64,000 bases of DNA. Origin: Pseudomonas haemolytica. GTDB lineage: Bacteria > Pseudomonadota > Gammaproteobacteria > Pseudomonadales > Pseudomonadaceae. The translations under genes were made by a program, and so were the position numbers. Positions 58,356-64,000 of this stretch are shown here, piece after piece. The DNA is taken from positions 62,001-126,000 of the forward strand of contig NZ_VOIW01000001.1 in NCBI RefSeq assembly GCF_009659625.1, read 5' to 3'. A model generated the notes under the pieces. The model searched no databases, was not told the DNA's origin, and saw nothing but the letters and a program-made list of their open reading frames with translations. Each line of letters begins with the position of its first letter. Within the stretch, counting starts at the first letter, position 1.

Positions 58356-59218
58356 CTGAAACCGACAGACTGCAAATAGAAGTCGGTTATTTGACCACCC
58401 CAGAGCAATGCAATCCAGCCGGCAATTGCCAGGCAGGGGCCAAACGGCATCGGTGCCGAGGCTTGGACCTTGCGCACACGCAACAGAACAAGCCCGGCGA
58501 TCACGCCCAGAAGTGAGGCCAGCAGCAGTGTCATCGGCAGTATTTGCCAGCCGCCCCAGGCGCCCAGCAATGCCAGCAACTTGAAGTCGCCATGGCCCAT
58601 GCCATCTTTGCCGGTGACGAGCTTGAACAGCCAGAACACGCTCCACAGGCTCATGTAGCCAATGACTGCGCCCCACAGCGCATCGGGCAGGGTCGTCAGC
58701 AGGCCGGCGCTGTTGAGGATGAGCCCCAGCCAGAGCAGCGGCAGCACCAGCGCGTCCGGCAGCAATTGATGGTCGAGGTCAATCAGGCTCATGCCGAGCA
58801 AGCCCCAGCTCAGCAGCAGTACCGCGCCGGTTTGCCAGCCAAAGCCGAAGTGCCAGGCAACAGCGGCTGAGAGCAGTGCGCATGCCAGTTCGGTGAGGGG
58901 GTAGCGAATGCTGATGGGCTCACGACAGTGGGCACAGCGCCCTCTGAGCAGCAGGTAACTGAGCACCGGGATATTTTCCCAAGGTCGAATCGGCTGGTCA
59001 CAGTGCGGGCAACAGGAGTTCGGGCGCATCAGGTTATAGACCGGGCCTGTGGGAGCCGCCGGCAAGCCGAGGATCTCATGGGCCTGGGCACGCCATTCGC
59101 GCTCGAGCATTTTTGGCAGGCGCCACGCCAGCACGTTGAGGAAACTGCCGACGATCAGGCCCAATACCAGCGCCAGGCCGACAAACGCCCAGGGATACTC
59201 GCGCAACAGCAGGCTCAA
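58352..59218 (-). CDS. pilD: Prepilin peptidase / N-methyltransferase PilD
   Basis: Cuts and N-methylates type IV prepilins and type II secretion pseudopilins. The 288-residue membrane protein has the zinc site CCPHC...CAHC, the catalytic aspartates in [13 protein letters not shown] and [14 protein letters not shown], and about seven to eight membrane segments. The start is a rare TTG at 59218 overlapping the pilC stop; no ATG precedes the conserved N-terminus [15 protein letters not shown]. It is essential also for type II secretion, so its retention does not prove a working pilus. Confidence 0.93.
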   Translation of the reverse strand: MSLLLREYPWAFVGLALVLGLIVGSFLNVLAWRLPKMLEREWRAQAHEILGLPAAPTGPVYNLMRPNSCCPHCDQPIRPWENIPVLSYLLLRGRCAHCREPISIRYPLTELACALLSAAVAWHFGFGWQTGAVLLLSWGLLGMSLIDLDHQLLPDALVLPLLWLGLILNSAGLLTTLPDALWGAVIGYMSLWSVFWLFKLVTGKDGMGHGDFKLLALLGAWGGWQILPMTLLLASLLGVIAGLVLLRVRKVQASAPMPFGPCLAIAGWIALLWGGQITDFYLQSVGFR

Positions 59219-60423
59219 AATGCCGTACCCAACTGAAAGACTGGCAGGTACATCGCGATCACCAGCGCCCCGACAATGCCCCCCAATACGACCATGATCA
59301 GCGGCTCCATCAGGCTGGTGAGGTTATCGACCAAGGTGTCTACGTCTGACTCGTAGTGGTTCGCGACCTTTTCCAGCATGCGGTCCAAAGTGCCGGACTC
59401 CTCACCGATTGCCGTCATCTGGATCGCCATGCCTGGGAACAGGCCGCTGCTGGCCATTGACTGATTCAACTGCATGCCTGTGGATACATCGTGGCGCATA
59501 CGTTCGATTGCCTGTCTGAAAGGTCCATTACCGACGGCACCGGCCACCGAGCTCAATGCCTGCACCAAGGGGACACCCGCCGAAAACGTGGTTGAAAGCG
59601 TGCGTGCGTAGCGTGCGACGGCTGATTTTTGCAGCAGTTTGCCTGCCAGCGGGGCTTTCAACAAACCGGCTTCAAGCCAGTGGCGAAAGCTCGGGTAAAC
59701 ACGGTAGGCGTAGCGAAGCCCCCATACGGTTGCGCCCAAGCCCAATGCCAGCATCCACCACGCTTGTTGCAGGAATTCGGACAAGGCAATGACCCCCAGG
59801 GTAAACCCGGGTAATTGACCATTGACCCCGGCGAACAGGTTCTGGAATTGCGGCACTACGTGTATCAACAGCACTGTGCTGACCAGTGCGGCAACCACCA
59901 GTACCACGACAGGGTAGGTCATGGCTTTCTTGATCCTGGCTTTGAGCTGCTGGCTTTTTTCCAGGTGGATCGCCACGCGCTCCAGCAGGGTTTCCAGGGC
60001 ACCTGCCTGTTCCCCGGCGGCTACCAGGCTGCAATACAGGTCATCGAAATAACGCGGGTGCTGGCGCAGCGCATCGGCCAAGCTGTTGCCGCTGGCGATC
60101 TGCTGTTTCAACGTTTTGACCAGTTCGCTGACTTGCCGGTTTTCAACACCTTCTCTGATGATGTCGAACGCTTGCAGCAGCGGGATACCGGCCTTGAGCA
60201 AGGTAGCCAACTGGCGGGTGAGCAGGGCGATATCCGCGGGTAATATTCGTGGAGCGAAAGTACCTCGTGAGGCAGGCTTCTTGCGCACATGCTCGGGGCA
60301 GATTCCTTGCTGGCGCAGTTGTGCCTTGATCAGCGCAAGGTTATGGCCAGCCATTTGCCCGGACACCCTGCGCCCTTTGCGGTTGATGCCTTCCCAGGCG
60401 TAGATCGTTGAAGTGTCATTCAT
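59215..60423 (-). CDS. pilC: Type IV pilus inner-membrane platform protein PilC
   Basis: A 402-residue GspF/PilC family protein: N-terminal YAWEGINRKGRRVSGQMAGHNLALIKAQLRQQGI, two repeated F domains with LLTRQLATLLKAGIPLLQAFDII and ARYARTLSTTFSAGVPLVQALSSV, and three membrane helices. It begins MNDTSTIYAW after rejecting five upstream residues. pilB, the assembly ATPase normally directly upstream, is absent; pilA comes next after 200 bp in the opposite orientation. Confidence 0.93.
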   Translation of the reverse strand: MNDTSTIYAWEGINRKGRRVSGQMAGHNLALIKAQLRQQGICPEHVRKKPASRGTFAPRILPADIALLTRQLATLLKAGIPLLQAFDIIREGVENRQVSELVKTLKQQIASGNSLADALRQHPRYFDDLYCSLVAAGEQAGALETLLERVAIHLEKSQQLKARIKKAMTYPVVVLVVAALVSTVLLIHVVPQFQNLFAGVNGQLPGFTLGVIALSEFLQQAWWMLALGLGATVWGLRYAYRVYPSFRHWLEAGLLKAPLAGKLLQKSAVARYARTLSTTFSAGVPLVQALSSVAGAVGNGPFRQAIERMRHDVSTGMQLNQSMASSGLFPGMAIQMTAIGEESGTLDRMLEKVANHYESDVDTLVDNLTSLMEPLIMVVLGGIVGALVIAMYLPVFQLGTAF

Positions 60424-60624
60424 GTCAGGTTTGCGCACGCAGGTGGTGAAGAATTTATAGCTTAGTCAGGGAGCGTGTCCGGGCAGGCTGGCGTTCAGGA
60501 ATAAAATGTCAGAATGTACGTCTTGTACGCGATTGGCCGAGTGAGCATGAGTACACTGGCGCCGTTGCACAAAACGGGGCGCAGGATGTGCCCTGTCATG
60601 GTTCTATACTGGAGAGTGAAAGAG

Positions 60625-61038
60625 ATGCGTCAAAAAGGCTTTACCTTGATCGAATTGTTGATCGTCGTGGCAATTATCGGCATTTTGGCCACCATCGGTT
60701 TGCCCATGTACACCAAGCACCAGGCCAAGGCCAAGTTCACGGCGGGGCTGGCTGAAATCAGCGCGTTGAAGGCTGGCTACGAGGACACAATCAACCAGGG
60801 CACTGTGCCGACCTTGGCCCTGATCGGTGGCACCAGCCCTACAGCCAACTGCAAGATCGACGTGGCAGGCGATGTGGCCTCGGGTGCCGGTTCCATCAGT
60901 TGTGAAATCCTCGACGCGCCTGCGCCCGTGCTGGGCAAGACCATCACCTTGACCCGCAGCGCCACCACCGGCTGGACCTGTGCCACCACGGCGGAGGCTC
61001 AGTACGTTGCCAAGGGTTGCAGCGCCCACGGAGCGTAA
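60625..61038 (+). CDS. pilA: Type IV major pilin PilA
   Basis: A 137-residue prepilin with the class III leader MRQKG, mature start FTLIELLIVVAIIGILATIGLPMYTKHQAKAKFTAGLAEISALKAGYEDTI, and four cysteines in the globular domain (ANCKIDV, ISCEIL, WTCATT, KGCSAHGA) that allow the conserved C-terminal disulfide loop. The ribosome site GGAGAGTGAAAGAG precedes the ATG at 60625. No sigma-54 GG-N10-GC promoter is visible in the 200 bp upstream, unlike the RpoN/PilSR-driven pilA of P. aeruginosa as recalled. Confidence 0.93.
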   Translation: MRQKGFTLIELLIVVAIIGILATIGLPMYTKHQAKAKFTAGLAEISALKAGYEDTINQGTVPTLALIGGTSPTANCKIDVAGDVASGAGSISCEILDAPAPVLGKTITLTRSATTGWTCATTAEAQYVAKGCSAHGA

Positions 61039-61102
61039 CGGGCGCCGGGCGGTGAGCGTGTCAGTTGCTGCATGCCCAATGCAGTGCTAGCTTTAGCCCA
61101 CC

Positions 61103-61178
61103 GCCCGTGTAGCTCAGTTGGTAGAGCAGCGCACTCGTAACGCGAAGGTCGCAGGTTCGATTCCTGTCTCGGGCACAA
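61103..61178 (+). tRNA. tRNA-Thr (anticodon CGT), odd 3' end
   Basis: A cloverleaf with D arm, anticodon CGT in GCGCAC-TCGTAACGCG and T arm GGTTCGATTCC. The acceptor stem GCCCGTG/CTCGGGC has a T-T mismatch at pair 6-67, and the 3' end reads ACAA instead of ACCA, so CCA is not encoded (the other tRNAs here encode it). This gene is an integration site for mobile elements in pseudomonads as recalled. Confidence 0.9.
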
Positions 61179-61325
61179 AGGCACCACTGCTTCAAAGGCA
61201 ATGTTTTCAGATGATCCCAGAATGGTTCTGAAGGCCAGACGAGTCGGCATTCCTGCCTGCTCTTTTGTATCTGCGCAACCTTGATGACCCAGATGCATCC
61301 CCATTCCTCGATCTAAGAGAACAAC

Positions 61326-61631
61326 ATGACCACGACTGAGATGACCCAGGAAGTTCGGCACGAAGAAGCACTCAAGAAATACCTTGAGGACACGCCGCAG
61401 CTTAAAGACGAGATCAAGGACCTGAGCGCTGACGACCAGCGTGACCAGATTCAGTGGGCATTCGAGGACGAGGCCGAGAGCCAGGGCTACCAGCCTTGGG
61501 AGCTGACCCTCAAGTACACTTCGACACCGCAAGAGTTCGAAGCTGCGCGGTTGGTCTTGCACAAAGAGGCGGCCGACGTGCTGGGTGTCGAATGGCAAGA
61601 GTACTGCGAGATGAATAACCTTGTAGTTTAA
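61326..61631 (+). CDS. DUF6388 protein
   Basis: A 101-residue acidic soluble protein: MTTTEMTQEVRHEEALKKYLEDTPQLKDEIKDLSADDQRDQIQWAFEDEAESQGYQPWELTLKYTSTPQEFEAARLVLHKEAADVLGVEWQEYCEMNNLVV. It matches the DUF6388 type found in Pseudomonas; the function is unknown. It lies between tRNA-Thr and the convergent nadC, where P. aeruginosa has no such gene as recalled. A good ribosome site (AGAGAACA region) is only moderate. Confidence 0.72.
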   Translation: MTTTEMTQEVRHEEALKKYLEDTPQLKDEIKDLSADDQRDQIQWAFEDEAESQGYQPWELTLKYTSTPQEFEAARLVLHKEAADVLGVEWQEYCEMNNLVV

Positions 61632-61646
61632 AAGCAGCCGCGGGTT

Positions 61647-61692
61647 TCAAGCTGCAAGCTGCAAGTTGTCTCGCAGCCTTCTTGCAGCTTGA
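61647..61692. repeat. Inverted repeat between DUF6388 gene and nadC
   Basis: Perfect 12-base arms TCAAGCTGCAAG (61647-61658) and CTTGCAGCTTGA (61681-61692) around a 22-base loop, with a further GCTGCAAG direct copy inside. It lies between convergent genes and may act as a terminator-like structure, though no T run follows. Confidence 0.75.
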
Positions 61693-61712
61693 AGCTTACC
61701 GCTGGCAACTAC

Positions 61713-62561
61713 TCAGATACTGAGGCGCATCGACAGATCCACCGCTTTCACATCCTTGGTCATCGCGCCAATGGAGATATAGTCCACGCCGGTTTCGGCG
61801 ATGGGCAGCAGGGTGGTTTCATTGATGCCGCCGCTGGCTTCCAGCTTGGCCTTGCCGGCGTTCAAGCGCACGGCTTCGCGCATGTCTTCCAGGCTCAGCT
61901 CATCCAGCATGATGATGTCAGCCCCTGCGGCCAGGGCTTCACGCAATTCCTCCAGACTTTCCACTTCGACTTCCACCGGCTTGCCCGGGGCGATCTTGTG
62001 CGCGGCCGTGATCGCCTGCGCAATGCCCCCGCAGGCGGCAATATGGTTTTCCTTGATCAGAAACGCGTCATACAGCCCGATGCGATGATTATGGCAACCG
62101 CCGCAGGTGACCGCGTACTTCTGCGCCAGGCGCAGGCCCGGCAATGTCTTGCGGGTGTCCAGTAGCTTGACCTGGGTGCTGGCAACAAAGTCCGCCAGGA
62201 ACTGCGCACGGGTAGCTACCCCTGACAGCATCTGCAGAAAATTCAGCGCACAGCGTTCACCACTGAGCAGCGAACGTGCCGGGCCTTCAAGGTGGAACAG
62301 CGCCTGGTTGGGGCTGACACGCTCACCATCGGCCACCTGCCAATGCACGGCGACCCGCGGGTCCAGTTGGCGAAATACCGCATCCACCCAGGCCGTACCG
62401 GCGATAACGGCCGCCTCGCGGGTAATGATCGTGGCCTTGGCCAGCCGTTCGGCCGGGATCAACTGTGCGGTGATGTCGCCACTGCCGATGTCTTCCAGCA
62501 GTGCGCGGCGCACGTTGGCTTCGATTTCGGCAGTGAGGTCGGCAAGACGGAGGTTCGGCAT
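61713..62561 (-). CDS. nadC: Nicotinate-nucleotide pyrophosphorylase (carboxylating)
   Basis: Makes nicotinate mononucleotide from quinolinate and PRPP in de novo NAD synthesis. The 282-residue enzyme has [20 protein letters not shown], the substrate loop [41 protein letters not shown], and the C-terminal [31 protein letters not shown]. The start at MPNLRLADL is chosen by family length. It points away from the DUF1631 gene across 243 bp. Confidence 0.95.
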   Translation of the reverse strand: MPNLRLADLTAEIEANVRRALLEDIGSGDITAQLIPAERLAKATIITREAAVIAGTAWVDAVFRQLDPRVAVHWQVADGERVSPNQALFHLEGPARSLLSGERCALNFLQMLSGVATRAQFLADFVASTQVKLLDTRKTLPGLRLAQKYAVTCGGCHNHRIGLYDAFLIKENHIAACGGIAQAITAAHKIAPGKPVEVEVESLEELREALAAGADIIMLDELSLEDMREAVRLNAGKAKLEASGGINETTLLPIAETGVDYISIGAMTKDVKAVDLSMRLSI

Positions 62562-62804
62562 AACAGGCTCCACAAACAAAGTGCCTCGATTATAGGGGCT
62601 GCGTGCGTTTGAACCCAGGCTCGCCACTCAATTACAGCGCGACGGCAGAGTTTGCTGGCGCAACGGCCCTCATTTGCAAGATAATCGCGCGCCTTGCAAT
62701 TGGCGTCATAGCTTTGACGTCCGGGTGGTAGACGGGTATTTGCCGTGCCTTTCAGGCCTGCCCCCGTTCTTTCCCCCTCAACACCGCCGTTTCAGGAGGC
62801 CAGG

Positions 62805-64000
62805 ATGCACAATGACGGAAAGGTGGTGCCTATCAACAGGGCACAGGCCACGCCATCGCCGCTCGCACGCCTGCCGGTGGTGGTGCTGCAGGTGCGTGAC
62901 AAGGCCGCGCAACAGCTGCAACAGGGTTTACAGGAGCTGTTCGATAACGCCGATGACACCCTGTTCGAAATGGCTGACAAAGCCCGTAGCACCGTCGATC
63001 ATCATATTTTTTTCGAGGCCATGCGCGACCTGCGCCTCAAGCGCAAGAATTTCGAGCGCGTGTTCATGGAACAGCTGTTTGCGGCCTTCGCCAATCTGGG
63101 TCAGGCCGGGCGCGGCGACTTGCACCTGGTGCCGGTGGTGTCCTACGAATCGGTACGTGGTACAAGCGCCGATGATCTGGAAAGAGCCGTGGCCCTGGAA
63201 GCGATGCTCAGTCGAGTGCGGCACCGTGATGGCTTGGCATTGGGGCAACTGAGCGCGAGGCTCAGTGAATTGCTCGGCAGGCGCCTGGATGATCATGAGA
63301 ACCCTCTGGGCCCGGCACTGCTCTGTGGGTTTTTCCTGCAGGCGGGGCGCAGCCTGGGAGTCGAGATCCGCGTCAAGCTGATCATGCTCAAGCTCTTTGA
63401 AAAATACGTGCTTAGTGACGCTGACCTGCTGTACGCGGAAGCCAATCAACTATTGGTCGCCACTGGGGTGCTGCCCGAACTCAAGGCCGTTCCGTCCCGT
63501 CGTCTCGGCGAGCGTGCGAACCGTGAACAGCACCACGCCAACCAGCCGATTGCCGAACTGCCACTCGATGAAAGCGGTCAGCAAGCCTTCAGTGCCTTGC
63601 AAAAATTGTTGGTCGCCGTGCGTGGTAGCGTGGCGCCGACCCTCGAAGCCAGTGCCGAGCCACAACCCATTGACACTCGCGACCTGCTTCGCCTGCTTTC
63701 GCATTTGCAACAATACGTCCCGGAGCCCGAGGCCGAGGACGATTTCGACCTGCGAAACCATCTTGAACAGTTGCTGACCCGGGTCAGTGTCAAGAGTGGC
63801 AAGTCGCGGGTGGTGGAAGATGCTGACGAAGATGTGATCAACCTGGTGGCCTTGCTGTTCGAATTCATGCTCGATGACGGCAGTGTGCCGGACGCTTTCA
63901 AGGGCCTGATCGCCCGCTTGCAGATCCCACTGCTGAAAGTCGCCGTGCTGGACAAGAGCCTGTTCAGCTGCGCGAACCATCCGGCGCGGCGCTTGCTCAA
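62805..64000 (+). CDS. DUF1631 protein, C-terminus off the edge
   Basis: At least 398 residues are open from the ATG at 62805 (MHNDGKVVPINRAQ, with AGGAGG upstream) to the right edge; the gene continues beyond. The helical, Leu-rich sequence (ELFDNADDTLFEMADKARSTVDHHIFFEAMRDLRLKRKNFERVFMEQLF and so on) matches DUF1631, once annotated as thymidine phosphorylase next to nadC in P. aeruginosa. It is not that enzyme. Its function is unknown; overlap with cyclic-di-GMP regulation has been proposed for relatives. Confidence 0.85.
   Translation, partial: MHNDGKVVPINRAQATPSPLARLPVVVLQVRDKAAQQLQQGLQELFDNADDTLFEMADKARSTVDHHIFFEAMRDLRLKRKNFERVFMEQLFAAFANLGQAGRGDLHLVPVVSYESVRGTSADDLERAVALEAMLSRVRHRDGLALGQLSARLSELLGRRLDDHENPLGPALLCGFFLQAGRSLGVEIRVKLIMLKLFEKYVLSDADLLYAEANQLLVATGVLPELKAVPSRRLGERANREQHHANQPIAELPLDESGQQAFSALQKLLVAVRGSVAPTLEASAEPQPIDTRDLLRLLSHLQQYVPEPEAEDDFDLRNHLEQLLTRVSVKSGKSRVVEDADEDVINLVALLFEFMLDDGSVPDAFKGLIARLQIPLLKVAVLDKSLFSCANHPARRLL

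Noticed and set aside
60424..60624. Sigma-54 promoter for pilA
   Set aside because: Every GG in the region was checked for GC ten bases downstream; the nearest, TGGCGCCGTTGCA, has the two elements three bases too close.

Overview
The window looks like chromosomal core DNA of a Pseudomonas of the fluorescens group. Gene order follows the P. aeruginosa blocks around pth-prs-hemA, hemH, algW-cysD-cysNC, rpsT-ileS-ispH, the minor pilins, clpB and pilD-nadC (recalled synteny, not computed). The DNA is GC-rich with strong third-position bias, which creates many long false ORFs on the strand opposite real genes. Short palindromes of the Pseudomonas REP/REPIN type sit at several gene ends. I see no phage, insertion sequence or CRISPR array.

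Layout. 1-5.9 kb (minus): ychF-pth-rplY-prs-tRNA-Gln-ispE-lolB and a TPR lipoprotein. 6.1-11.5 kb (plus): hemA-prfA-prmC-moeB-murI, then a PagL-like lipid A deacylase. 11.5-21.5 kb (minus): a photoprotection cassette of nine tightly packed genes (DUF523/DUF1722, MerR regulator, photolyase, SnoaL-like, SDR, FAD oxidoreductase, DUF1365, Cfa-like methyltransferase, DUF2878), preceded by a Trp-rich small protein and a second FAD oxidoreductase. Diverging from it are a TIGR01777 epimerase and hemH. 23.8-35.5 kb: TonB receptor, algW, Nif3-like protein, cysD-cysNC, acyltransferase, pta, DUF3565, slyD, rpsT. 35.8-43.3 kb (plus): murJ-ribF-ileS-lspA-fkpB-ispH. 43.3-47.6 kb: minor pilins and thiO. 47.7-53.3 kb: bamD, rluD-pgeF, clpB. 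53.6-54.0 kb: a tRNA array (Asn, Pro, Lys, Pro). 54.2-64.0 kb: ndh, small conserved genes, yacG-coaE-pilD-pilC, pilA, tRNA-Thr, a DUF6388 gene, nadC and a DUF1631 gene cut by the window edge.

The most interesting unit is the light/singlet-oxygen cassette. Two exact TGTACA-N12-TGTACA sites surround a good sigma-70 promoter (TTGACT-N16-TATGAT) in front of the nine-gene operon, and a near-match lies in front of the second FAD oxidoreductase. This fits the recalled operator of class II LitR (MerR) regulators, and the operon encodes such a regulator. The contents combine DNA photorepair, a DUF523 protein with the cysteine pattern of [4Fe-4S] thiouracil desulfidases, and a likely fatty-acid-modifying set (Cfa-like, DUF1365, FAD oxidoreductase, SDR), next to the last gene of heme synthesis.

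The second story is the type IV pilus. pilA, pilC, pilD, fimT, pilV, pilW, pilX and pilE are present and look intact. pilB, pilY1/pilY2 and the pilSR pair are missing from the places they occupy in P. aeruginosa, and pilA has no sigma-54 promoter that I can find.
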